Origin: Methanolobus vulcani
GTDB lineage: Archaea > Halobacteriota > Methanosarcinia > Methanosarcinales > Methanosarcinaceae
Direction: 5' to 3'
Length of the DNA: 64,000 nt
NCBI RefSeq assembly: GCF_900100715.1
Contig: NZ_FNCA01000008.1
Coordinates: forward strand, 54,137-118,136
Each line of letters opens with the position of its first letter. Position 1 is the stretch's first letter. The notes under the pieces were generated by a model, which saw only the letters and a program-made list of their open reading frames with translations, searched no databases and was not told where the DNA came from. Both the position numbers and the translations under genes were made by a program. Positions 18,430 through 26,433 of the stretch are shown piece after piece.

Positions 18430-19910
18430 AATACACCCACCTCTTTCAGCAAAGCTTTCATTTTCTCCTCGGATTCAAGGAACTCATCGTATGCATCATT
18501 CAATTCCTTGAAGGTTTCTTTAAGGTCAATCTCTTCGACAACAAATTGCTTCCTGACATATCTGGAAATATTGAGGTTGAACTCGTTATGCTTGATCTCA
18601 TCAATATCTACTACCTTACTAATGTCTTCAATATCTTCGAACTTCTCATACCATTCAAGAACCTGCTCAGCATGTTCCTCTAAAAAGAAATTCTGATTTC
18701 TTCCTTTCTGGTATTGCTCAGAAGCATCAATAAACAGAACCTTATTCTTATTGGCTTCATCCTTCTGATTTCTGTACACAAGGATACATGCACTGATGCT
18801 AGTACCATAAAACAAATTAGGTCCAAGACCAATCACAGCTTCCAGCATATCATTTTCAATCAGCTTCATTCTGATCTTACCTTCAGCTCCACCCCTGAAC
18901 AATGCACCATGAGGTAATACAATTGCCATTCTGCCTGTCATTGGAGCCATGGATGATATCATGTGCTGAACCCATGCGTAATCTCCATTACTCTTTGGTG
19001 GCGTTCCTGCAATATTCCTTCCAAATGGATCATGCGACCAGTGTTCATGTCCCCAGTTCTTCAAAGAAAATGGGGGATTGGCTATCACCGCATCAAACTG
19101 AGAAAGCATATCGCCTTCATGGAAAGAAGGATTTCTCAGTGTATCGCCTCTGATAATCCCAAAGTCCTGGACACCATGTAAGAACAGATTAATTCTGGCA
19201 ATAGATGAGGTTGTCAGATTCTTTTCCTGACCATAAAGTTTCAGTGTCCTCTCATCTCCACCCTTATTCTTAACATAATGATATGCTTCCAGCAGCATGC
19301 CACCCGAACCACATGCTGGATCATATATGGATTCCTTCTCCTGTGGCTTGAGGATACTACCCATTAAATGAACGACAGTTCTTGGAGTATAGAACTCTCC
19401 TGCTTTTCTGTTGGTCAAATCTGCAAACTTCTTGATTAAATATTCATAAGCCTGCCCCAGCATATCAGGTTCGACATACTTCTTGGAAAGGCTCTTACTT
19501 GAAAAATGATCAACTAAATCTATCAGAAGCTCATCAGATAATCTGTCCTTGTTGCTCCAGTTAACGTCACCAAATATCTCGTATAACTTGTCCTGATTTT
19601 CCTTTTCAATTTCCCTGAAAGCATGCTGAAGTGCCTGACCAACATTGGTTGTTTTCTCTTTAACATCATCCCAGTGAGCACCTTCAGGAATTATGTAATC
19701 GTGCAGTTCTGGAAAAGATGCATATTCCTCATCACCATCAGATTCAGCCAATGCTTGATTATATTCTTCATCATAGACATCTGATATTCTCTTGAAGAAC
19801 AAAAGCGGGAATATGTATGCCTTGAAATCCGATGCATCTACAGGACCTCGTAGGATGTTTGCTGCATCCCATAGATATTGTTCAAGTTCTGAGAGAGTGA
19901 TTTTTTCCAT
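18426..19910 (-). CDS. hsdM: Type I modification (M) subunit, first hsdM of the operon
   Basis: This 494-residue methyltransferase subunit opens the restriction operon. It has the canonical GEFYTPR segment, motif I DPACGSGG and motif IV NPPF, with the FFKRISDVYDEEY helix near residue 40. The C-terminal tail is an acidic coiled coil that may contact HsdS. It overlaps the second hsdM by 4 bases. Both copies look catalytically intact. The presence of two different M genes with a single S gene is unusual for a type I locus. Confidence 0.94.
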   Translation of the reverse strand: MEKITLSELEQYLWDAANILRGPVDASDFKAYIFPLLFFKRISDVYDEEYNQALAESDGDEEYASFPELHDYIIPEGAHWDDVKEKTTNVGQALQHAFREIEKENQDKLYEIFGDVNWSNKDRLSDELLIDLVDHFSSKSLSKKYVEPDMLGQAYEYLIKKFADLTNRKAGEFYTPRTVVHLMGSILKPQEKESIYDPACGSGGMLLEAYHYVKNKGGDERTLKLYGQEKNLTTSSIARINLFLHGVQDFGIIRGDTLRNPSFHEGDMLSQFDAVIANPPFSLKNWGHEHWSHDPFGRNIAGTPPKSNGDYAWVQHMISSMAPMTGRMAIVLPHGALFRGGAEGKIRMKLIENDMLEAVIGLGPNLFYGTSISACILVYRNQKDEANKNKVLFIDASEQYQKGRNQNFFLEEHAEQVLEWYEKFEDIEDISKVVDIDEIKHNEFNLNISRYVRKQFVVEEIDLKETFKELNDAYDEFLESEEKMKALLKEVGVL

Positions 19911-20102
19911 TATTGGAGTGTCTCCATATTCTGTTTTGATGGCATCTAAGAAGCCCCTGAATAAAATAATAAGTATGTATCAATAAAATGGTTTGAACAC
20001 TGTATGTCACACAACTTCATAAATTAAACTTAATAAATTTAAATTTATGTATATCGCATCTTCTCAAGGTACTTTTCAGTGTTTAATTTATATCCTAGAA
20101 AA

Positions 20103-20226
20103 GTCTCCTGAGTCTGTCGCTTTGTCCGTTGTGTCCGTCTCCTATCTGTCGTTTGAATTTGTCTCCCATGTCTCTTGGAATGTCTCCTAAATATTGTACG
20201 AGGAGACAAAGGAGACTCATGTCTCC
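20103..20226. repeat. Cluster of GTCTCC/GGAGAC hexamers
   Basis: GTCTCC occurs at 20103, 20137, 20161, 20182 and 20221, and its complement GGAGAC at 20202 and 20211, with a near copy GTCTCT at 20170. The last two sites form a perfect stem, GGAGAC-TCAT-GTCTCC, at 20211-20226. The spacing is irregular, so it is not a CRISPR array. The cluster lies between the start of the restriction operon and a cas1 fragment. I see no gene in the rest of 19911-20233. Confidence 0.5.
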
Positions 20227-20233
20227 ATCAAAA

Positions 20234-20476
20234 TTAGCCATTTGCAACAAGTTTCTCCCACTTATCCAAGCGTTCTTTATTATGTGCATTAAGCGTAAAA
20301 GGAGTGTCTGCCTTCGCATTTTTCTTCATATAATGCAATGTTCCCTTTGAAAATCCTAACTTTTTCCAATCAGAATAAGAAATACTGAGTATTTTCTGTC
20401 TTCTGTCGCTTAAATTACAATTTATTCCATAAGTATCATGCAACAATTCAATGAGGTTACAAACTAGCAGGCATCA
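20234..20476 (-). pseudogene. cas1 C-terminal fragment, copy 1
   Basis: The translated segment holds QKILSISYSDWKKLGFSKG, then LHYMKKNA and PFTLNAHNKERLDKW before a stop at 20234. It matches, nearly residue for residue, the C-terminal end of the better preserved cas1 remnant at 22324-22766. Cas1 is the integrase of CRISPR adaptation; this region is the last part of its C-terminal helical domain. The catalytic Glu, His and Asp regions are absent, and the frame is closed by a stop at about 20479. Assignment as Cas1 rests on my recognition of archaeal Cas1 C-termini and on the second copy. Confidence 0.65.
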
Positions 20477-20502
20477 ACAAGAAGCTCATAACTTAGACCA
20501 GT

Positions 20503-21336
20503 TTATGCGAGATCGAATCGCTTCCCCTTATTCCAGAGGTCGTCGAATTTAGCCTTGAAACGCTTTGTATATGATTCATCATGAATTTGCGTCATACCGA
20601 GGCTGGTATCCGTATTGATCTGATCTTCAATATCAAGCAAGAGCGTCTTTGAATCAAAGATAACAAAATCATGCTTTGTTTCCAGAATTCTTATTTCCAT
20701 GAATTTCTGAACATTACTTTTGACTGACTCATCTTCTATTGAAGTAACAAGTTCTTTTATTGACGGTAACAGTTGAGAGTGGGAATCCAGAATTTTAACA
20801 TAAATACCACGCTGTGCCAAATTTAAGTAAGCCTTGCTGAATACTGACATTGAATCATCATATTGTTCTGATACTCCTGGCTTATACTTAATGGGAGTAA
20901 CAACACATATTTCATGCTCAATATCCTCAAAAAATGAATTAACTGTCTCTTTTAGTTCATCATCATGGAACTTGTCAGGCCAGAATATTGTTTCAACATG
21001 CGTTGGAGAATCATCATTGGAGAGCTGTCGTTCAATTTCAGCCAATGCTTCCCTGAGAAGTTTGAGCTCATTGAGTGCTTCTTCTTCTCTTCTTTTGTAC
21101 ATAACATCAAAAGCAATTTTCGTATCAACAGGCCTGTATTTTCGTGGTCTGGAAGGTTTGATCTCCACAAGGCCATACTTGTTCAAATCACTCAAAACCT
21201 CATAGATCTTTCCAATGGGAACTCTTGATAACTGTGATAATTTACTTGCTTCCAGCTCTCCTTTTTTAAAAAGCATCCAGTAAACGGTTCTTTCATATTT
21301 GTTCAAACCGATATTTGCAAGTAACTTTTCATCCAT
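20503..21336 (-). CDS. TrmB-like transcriptional regulator
   Basis: The 277-residue protein begins with a winged-helix domain (about 1-75): LNKYERTVYWMLFKKGELEASKLSQ leads into a recognition helix with SRVPIGKIYEVLSDL and a wing RPRKYRPVD, as in TrmB regulators. A coiled coil (about 75-110) and an effector-binding domain of the TrmB C-terminal type follow, with HDFVIFDSKTLLL near residue 222. TrmB proteins control sugar or other metabolic genes. It is divergent from the methyltransferase gene at 21512, which it may regulate together with itself. No target can be named. Confidence 0.8.
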   Translation of the reverse strand: MDEKLLANIGLNKYERTVYWMLFKKGELEASKLSQLSRVPIGKIYEVLSDLNKYGLVEIKPSRPRKYRPVDTKIAFDVMYKRREEEALNELKLLREALAEIERQLSNDDSPTHVETIFWPDKFHDDELKETVNSFFEDIEHEICVVTPIKYKPGVSEQYDDSMSVFSKAYLNLAQRGIYVKILDSHSQLLPSIKELVTSIEDESVKSNVQKFMEIRILETKHDFVIFDSKTLLLDIEDQINTDTSLGMTQIHDESYTKRFKAKFDDLWNKGKRFDLA

Positions 21337-21467
21337 CTTTTCACTACTTTTTAGTTTATCGTAAAGTAAAACTGTTATCTATTCTGCGTGGTATTAAGAA
21401 TCACTGCTTGAACATATAAATTTGTAATTATCAATGCAATTATCAATAAATCATATGGACTTTATTG

Positions 21468-21479
21468 CATATTTATATC
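21468..21479 (+). promoter_or_regulatory. TATA-like box of the methyltransferase gene
   Basis: CATATTTATATC lies about 33-44 bases before the ATG at 21512. Archaeal transcripts start about 25 bases after the box, which would fall downstream of the alternative ATG at 21491. This supports 21512 as the true start. Confidence 0.45.
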
Positions 21480-21511
21480 AAGTAAAATAAATGATAAATA
21501 TAGGTGCAAAT

Positions 21512-22264
21512 ATGGAATCGGAATCAGCAATTTTTGAGATATTTGATGGGTTACCCAGACAGGGACCGGGTAGTAATGAATGTACTGAAAAAGCATTCAA
21601 TATGCTTTCTTCCCTTCCCGCAGGTACTAAGATACTTGATATTGGATGTGGTGTCGGTATGCAGACAATTCATCTTGCTAAGATCTGTAAGGACTGTCAT
21701 ATTACTGCAACTGACATTTACCAGCCATTTTTGGATAAACTGATGGAAAATGCAGCTAAAGCAGGAGTTGATGGCAGGATTACTACAGTTTGTGCTTCCA
21801 TGGATGACCTGCCTTTTGAAGCAGGAGAATTCGACGTGATCTGGGCAGAAGGCTCCATCTTTATCCTTGGTTTTGAAAAGGGGATCAGCTACTGGAAACG
21901 GTTCCTTAAAAGTGGTGGCTATATGGCAGTGACAGAGAACACATGGTTCACGGACGAACCTTCTCCGGAAGTTGTTGAATTCTGGCAGGAGATATATCCT
22001 GGTATAATGAACATACCTAACACTGAAAAAGTTATCAAGGCAGTAGGATATGATGTCATTGATAACTTTAAGCTGCCAGTTTCTGTCTGGTACGAGTTTT
22101 ATGACAATCTGGAAAAAAGAGTTGATGAGATCAGTGATAACTACAAAGGAAACACTGAGGCAGAAATGATACTTGAGTTTAACAGAAAAGAGATAAAACT
22201 CTTCAGAGAAATCCCGGATGAATATGGTTATGCATTCTACATTTTTCAGAAGAATGCAAATTAA
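21512..22264 (+). CDS. SAM-dependent methyltransferase, class I
   Basis: The 250-residue protein has the Rossmann methyltransferase core: motif I LDIGCGVGMQT near residue 44, the acidic residue ending strand 2 in TATDIYQPF, and FDVIWAEGSIFILGF as motif IV. The small-molecule methyltransferase 11/25 type is likely; the substrate is unknown. I chose ATG 21512, preceded by AGGTG, over ATG 21491. It lies between two cas1 remnants and diverges from the TrmB-like gene. Confidence 0.85.
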   Translation: MESESAIFEIFDGLPRQGPGSNECTEKAFNMLSSLPAGTKILDIGCGVGMQTIHLAKICKDCHITATDIYQPFLDKLMENAAKAGVDGRITTVCASMDDLPFEAGEFDVIWAEGSIFILGFEKGISYWKRFLKSGGYMAVTENTWFTDEPSPEVVEFWQEIYPGIMNIPNTEKVIKAVGYDVIDNFKLPVSVWYEFYDNLEKRVDEISDNYKGNTEAEMILEFNRKEIKLFREIPDEYGYAFYIFQKNAN

Positions 22265-22323
22265 TGGTCTGTTACTGATGAACAATTAAATGATGCAGAG
22301 ACTCAAAAGGAACAGGAGCATGA

Positions 22324-22766
22324 GATAAGACTAACGTTATGCTAAATTATGGCTATTCATTGCTTGAAGCTGAATGTATAAGAGTCATTAATTCAGTTTG
22401 TCTTTATTCTCATGTTGGTTTCTTGCATGAGATGAAGCTCACAGATGAGTTAAATGCTATGATGAATTCCAGAGTAGAATACAGAAAAAAGAATACTACT
22501 TGGGGAAGTATTCTTTTGTTGAAGGCTAGGAATTAGCTCAATACTTAGTAGGCAAGAGGAGAACTGTTGAATTCAGCAAACCTGCTTACATTGGGAAGAG
22601 AGACGATACCAATCTATTGAGAAAGAAGATTCTTATCATCAGTTATACAGAATGGAAGAAAATAGGATTCTCAAAAGGTACTTTACACCACATGAAGAAG
22701 AATTCCGAAGCTGATAAGCCTTTTAGTTTGAATGCTCATGTTAGGGAAAGGCTGGAAAGCCTTTAA
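22324..22766 (+). pseudogene. cas1: cas1, decayed: internal deletion and frameshift (copy 2)
   Basis: The first frame reads MLNYGYSLLEAECIRVIN and HVGFLHEMK, the classic Cas1 core with the catalytic histidine. It then jumps directly to LTDELNAMMNSRVEYRKKN and TTWGSILLLKAR. The usual stretch with the metal-binding Asp (YDLQEPFR in relatives) is missing, about 50-60 residues. One base appears lost near 22530, where the sequence needed for ARELAQYLVGK has become AR followed by a premature stop at 22534. The next frame continues as ELAQYLVGKRRTVEFSKPAY and ends with SYTEWKKIGFSKGTLHHM and NAHVRERLESL at 22766. The N-terminal half is absent. The gene cannot make active Cas1. Confidence 0.85.
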
Positions 22767-22796
22767 ATGAATTATACATTATTTCTAATGATAAAA

Positions 22797-23345
22797 ATGA
22801 AAGATGATATTCATATCAGGGAAGCAAAAGAATCTGATTTTGATGATGTAATGCGCGTGGAAAAAGAAGCATTTGGTTATGAGAAGGAGGCAATCTTAGT
22901 ATCTGAACTTCTTGAAGACAAAAGCGCAGCACCAGTTTTATCGTTGTTGGCTTTCAAGAACGATGAAGCAGTTGGACATATTTTATTTACAAAAGCAACT
23001 TTAAATGGAAAAACATCTCCTTTAATTTACCTCCTTGCACCTCTTGCAGTAAAACCACAACATCAAAAAAAAGGAATAGGTGGAATGTTGATCAATGAAG
23101 GTTTGGAGAAATTGAGAAAAATTGGCGCTGAAATGGTATTTGTTCTCGGACATGAAAGCTATTATCCAAAGTACGGATTTAAGCAGAATGCCGGATGTAT
23201 GGGTTTTGATGCACCTTATCCGATTCCCGAAGAGCATGCAGGTGCATGGATGGTATATCCTTTAAACTCAGAATCTAGTGGTAAAGTTAAAGGCCAGGTT
23301 ATTTGTGCTGATGCTTTGAATAAGCCGGAGCATTGGAGGGAGTGA
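22797..23345 (+). CDS. GNAT family N-acetyltransferase
   Basis: GNAT enzymes transfer the acetyl group from acetyl-CoA to an amine. The protein (182 residues from ATG 22797; ATGs at 22767 and 22788 are also in frame) begins with IHIREAKESDFDDV. The CoA-binding motif A is LAPLAVKPQHQKKGIGGMLI, followed by VLGHESYYPKYGF, as in YhbS-like members. No clear ribosome-binding site separates the possible starts. The 22767 ATG touches the last stop codon of the cas1 remnant, and a third cas1 piece follows the gene. The substrate is unknown. Confidence 0.85.
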   Translation: MKDDIHIREAKESDFDDVMRVEKEAFGYEKEAILVSELLEDKSAAPVLSLLAFKNDEAVGHILFTKATLNGKTSPLIYLLAPLAVKPQHQKKGIGGMLINEGLEKLRKIGAEMVFVLGHESYYPKYGFKQNAGCMGFDAPYPIPEEHAGAWMVYPLNSESSGKVKGQVICADALNKPEHWRE

Positions 23346-23375
23346 AAGGTTTTTTATATTGATATTCTAGCTGAA

Positions 23376-23417
23376 ACTGAAGCCAGTAAGCCATTTACTC
23401 TTAATGCTCATGTGAGG
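23376..23417 (+). pseudogene. cas1 3' fragment, copy 3
   Basis: A short frame reads TEASKPFTLNAHVR, which matches EADKPFSLNAHVR at the end of the cas1 remnant ending at 22766, and TPFTLNAHNKER of copy 1. About 14 codons are recognisable. The similarity extends at DNA level, as in the shared AATGCTCATGT. The piece is too short to identify alone and is called from the neighbouring copies. Confidence 0.5.
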
Positions 23418-23475
23418 CTAATAGGCCTGCATCTTTATTAGAGGGGCATATACTCAAAGTGAAAACATTAATTGT

Positions 23476-23901
23476 TTAGTCTATATCGTTTAATAACTTA
23501 GATAGAAGTACAGATGAAGGACATTTCCATCCATTCTTTTCATAAAAACTGATTGCAGGTGGAAAAATATCTCCAATCACCAGATGGCAACCTTGTGAAG
23601 AAAGCATTCTTTCTCCCTCTTGTAGCAACTTCATACCAATTCTTTTATTTTGTTCCGATTTTGCAATAACCAATTCACTTAAATATGCTCTGAAACCACA
23701 GTCATGAAAAGAAGCAAATCCTATGATTGTTTCATTTTCTTCTGCAACCAGTACATTACCTCCGCTGCTACGTAGAACAATCTCAACTACATTTTCTCTC
23801 CATAGCTCTTGCCAGACTCCTGGAATTGATTTCAGAAGCTTTTTGATTTGATTTTCATCTGATAGCCTTGCTTTTCTTATGATCATTTTTATACCTGCCA
23901 T
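23476..23901 (-). CDS. GNAT family N-acetyltransferase
   Basis: The 141-residue protein has the compact GNAT fold: IRKARLSDENQIKKLL at the N-terminus, NVLVAEENETIIGFASF in the middle, the acetyl-CoA loop VIAKSEQNKRIGMKLLQEGE, and ISFYEKNGWK near the end. The in-frame ATG at 23886 gives a start closer to the domain than 23901. It is unrelated in detail to the acetyltransferase at 22797. It is the last gene before an AT-rich gap and may mark the right edge of the accessory island. Confidence 0.8.
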   Translation of the reverse strand: MAGIKMIIRKARLSDENQIKKLLKSIPGVWQELWRENVVEIVLRSSGGNVLVAEENETIIGFASFHDCGFRAYLSELVIAKSEQNKRIGMKLLQEGERMLSSQGCHLVIGDIFPPAISFYEKNGWKCPSSVLLSKLLNDID

Positions 23902-24289
23902 TGTATTTTTAGAGCCAATACCTAAATATATTTAATGCGAAGTTTAGCACCACTAAAACGCATGCCTATACCATGTTCATATTCTATTCAGAATTAAGAA
24001 GAAGTAATTTCATTTTTAACCTCACTTCCAGTATTAAGAGACGTTATTATTAATACGCAATCTTGCATCATAACTTTTATGACTTTATTCGGATATAAAA
24101 TAATACTGTGACTGTTAAATAGAATAATAATACCCCTATAGAATCTGATTTTGTATACGAAACTTTTGATTTGTCACTTACTTCTATACAAAAATCTATA
24201 GTGAGATATTTGTGATAGCAATGTCATTTGCATATTTGGTTCATATATACAAACTTAAATGGTGACCCATCTTCATCCAGTCAAAGAAA
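23902..24289. other. Intergenic, AT-rich, no gene seen
   Basis: The stretch separates the end of the accessory island from the SulP gene (which ends at 24290). It is AT-rich with stop codons in all frames. It contains a promoter-like TAAATATATTTAAT at about 23922-23935, suited to the minus-strand acetyltransferase. I see no repeat array or RNA gene. Confidence 0.5.
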
Positions 24290-25993
24290 TCATTCTTCTT
24301 GCAAGTTCCTGTAAGCTTCCAGTACATCCTGAACTGACTCGAAAATATGATCCTTACCGATCATTTCAGTTATACCGTCCCTATCAAGCTCATCCATAAC
24401 AGGCTGCACCACATCACTTAATACAAGAGTGATATTCATTTGTTGCAATTTGGTGCATACATTTTTAAGCGCCTCTATCGATGTGAAATCGATATCTTCG
24501 ATATTCGTAGCAGAAACACAAAACCATTTAAGTCCCCCATCTTTTTTGGCAAGTGCAATTATTTCTTCCATGAAACGGGTTTCGTTAGCAAAGTAGAGAT
24601 TTGAACCGAAACGGTATATCAAAAGCCCCTTTACAGCTTGCTGCCCTTTTTCGAGTGGAACTGTCCTCATGGCTCCTCCCTGTTTTGGAACAAGCAGCAG
24701 GTTCAGTGGCCGGTAACTGTGGCGCAGGTGAGCAATAACCGAGAGTATTATAGATATCACAATTCCCTGCTCAACACCTATAATTACAACTGTCATAGCT
24801 GTTATCAGGGCAACATTGAATTCGACAGGGCGCTGTCTGTAAAGAGCAGCCATCCCTTTGGTATCGATAAGTCGCAGACCAATGAGGAACACCACCGATG
24901 AAAGTACGGCAGTGGGCAAATAAGCGAATGGCTTTGTAAAGAACATCAGAACTATCACAACAATGAAGACCGTTGTGAGCTGGGTAAGCTGGGTACGCCC
25001 TCCTGCACTTCTGACCATTTCGGTTTTTGTCGGACTGCCATTGACCACGAAAGTACCTGAGATCCCTGCCGCCACATTGGCAAGGCTAAGTCCGATGAGA
25101 TCTGAATTTTCATTGAAAGTGTCGGAAAACTTCATAGCATAAGCCCGGGAAGTTGCAGCGCTCTGGGCGAGAATTATAATGAAACAGGCCGCTGAAATGT
25201 TAAGAAGCTTGGGAATATCAGAAAGCGAAACTTGAGGCAAACCGAGATGAGGCAAACCTACGGGTATCGTATCAAGAATAATGATCCCGTAAGAAGAAAG
25301 ATTAAACATCCAGCTTGCGGTAATTGCCCCGACGATAGCTATTAGTGCACCGGGGATTTTACTTTCAATTCTTTCACTAAGAACTATAATCCCTATCACA
25401 GATAATGAGACTATAAGAGTAGGAACGTTCGTAAGAGCCAGGGTTTTTACTATAGACGAGAGTAAAGATGAGAGATGCATTAGCGTCCAATCTAACCCTG
25501 AGGATATCCCTAACATCCCACCAAGCTGTGAGATCGAGATACGGATACCTACACCTGATAGAAATCCTATCAGAACTGTGTGAGAGAGGAAGTCAGCCAG
25601 AAAACCGAGTTTCAGCAGGCCTGCAATAAGAATGAAGATTGCTGCAATTAGAGCGATCATTCCGGCATATGCAACGTATTGAGGAGATCCCGGCACTGCC
25701 ATTGTTATAAGTCCGCTCGCTATTATCGCTGCAGTTGCAGAATCGGCTCCGACCACAAGATGGCGGGATGAACCGAAAATGGCAAAAGCTAGCATAGGAA
25801 GCAGGATTGTGTAAATTCCGGTAACTAAAGGCATACCTGCAATCCTGGTGTACCCCATAACTTCTGGAATGGCGAATGCTGCGAATGCAATCCCTGCAGT
25901 GATCTCCATAGGTATTTGTTTAGGGCTTGAGGGTAATACTCCCTGGAAAAGAGGAATGCGAAGAAACCTTCCTGGATTTTTTGCAGGTTTCAT
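24290..25993 (-). CDS. SulP family inorganic anion transporter with STAS domain
   Basis: SulP proteins carry sulfate, bicarbonate or other anions across the membrane. The 567-residue protein has the SulP core with about 12-14 membrane spans; the N-terminal signature includes FAIPEVMGYTRIAGMPLVTGIY and the following VVGADSATAAIIASG. Later NGSPTKTEMVRSAGGRTQL matches the family. The cytoplasmic STAS domain (about 450-560) shows DIDFTSIEALKNV. The start is supported by AGGAGATC upstream of the ATG. The ion carried cannot be read from the sequence. Confidence 0.93.
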   Translation of the reverse strand: MKPAKNPGRFLRIPLFQGVLPSSPKQIPMEITAGIAFAAFAIPEVMGYTRIAGMPLVTGIYTILLPMLAFAIFGSSRHLVVGADSATAAIIASGLITMAVPGSPQYVAYAGMIALIAAIFILIAGLLKLGFLADFLSHTVLIGFLSGVGIRISISQLGGMLGISSGLDWTLMHLSSLLSSIVKTLALTNVPTLIVSLSVIGIIVLSERIESKIPGALIAIVGAITASWMFNLSSYGIIILDTIPVGLPHLGLPQVSLSDIPKLLNISAACFIIILAQSAATSRAYAMKFSDTFNENSDLIGLSLANVAAGISGTFVVNGSPTKTEMVRSAGGRTQLTQLTTVFIVVIVLMFFTKPFAYLPTAVLSSVVFLIGLRLIDTKGMAALYRQRPVEFNVALITAMTVVIIGVEQGIVISIILSVIAHLRHSYRPLNLLLVPKQGGAMRTVPLEKGQQAVKGLLIYRFGSNLYFANETRFMEEIIALAKKDGGLKWFCVSATNIEDIDFTSIEALKNVCTKLQQMNITLVLSDVVQPVMDELDRDGITEMIGKDHIFESVQDVLEAYRNLQEE

Positions 25994-26433
25994 ATTCGTT
26001 TTGATCTCCTATTATTACTTCATCTATGATTTTCAATCATAATTCATTTATAATCTTTACTTATATTCCTTCAACAAACTTCTGTTTATCTTAAGGAAGA
26101 AGTTTTATTTTATTTTCCATGGCTCTTTCCTGAGAAAGTCATGAACTGTCAGTTTTCAAGTTAAAACTTATATTGTTTAATCCTTTTCAAAACCTCTAGG
26201 AAATATTTCAATGTCAAAAACTGGTTCTAATACAATTAAAATTACTTCGCAAATTATTATTTAAATTTAGATATAAATACCTAATTCATATTATGAGTTA
26301 TTTATCAAAATCCTTGATGTTTCTTATTCCGAACAGTCTTCAAGAGTCAACTATAAGAATATTGATAAAGCCAAAAATAAGAATGCTAAAAAAATAAGGA
26401 AAATCCAGTTATTTAGTATCTGGATTCAAAAAC
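25994..26433. other. Intergenic, AT-rich, no gene seen
   Basis: The region holds the promoter of the SulP gene at its left and the 3' side of the cytochrome gene at its right. An ATG frame at 26294 encodes 34 residues rich in Lys and Ile with no recognisable motif, and I do not call it. T-rich tracts could end the cytochrome transcript. Confidence 0.5.

Noticed and set aside
16936..19910. One hsdM as a pseudogene
   Set aside because: Both frames are full length with motif I and motif IV intact. The AEFYTNR change is the only anomaly seen.
20095..20319. A 74-codon minus-strand frame overlapping the hexamer cluster
   Set aside because: It starts inside the cas1 fragment in a different frame and its Gly-Asp pattern comes from the GTCTCC repeats. 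There is no start signal.
22339..22536. A 65-residue plus-strand protein as an intact gene
   Set aside because: It is the first half of the frameshifted cas1 remnant; the homology continues in another frame past its stop.
19911..24289. A CRISPR array near the cas1 remnants
   Set aside because: I looked for regularly spaced identical repeats of about 25-37 bases and found none. The GTCTCC cluster is irregular and its units are only six bases long.
12071..24289. A direct repeat of the tRNA-Leu 3' end marking the right end of the island
   Set aside because: I searched by eye for the T-arm and acceptor sequence downstream and saw no copy. The island boundary is therefore only inferred.
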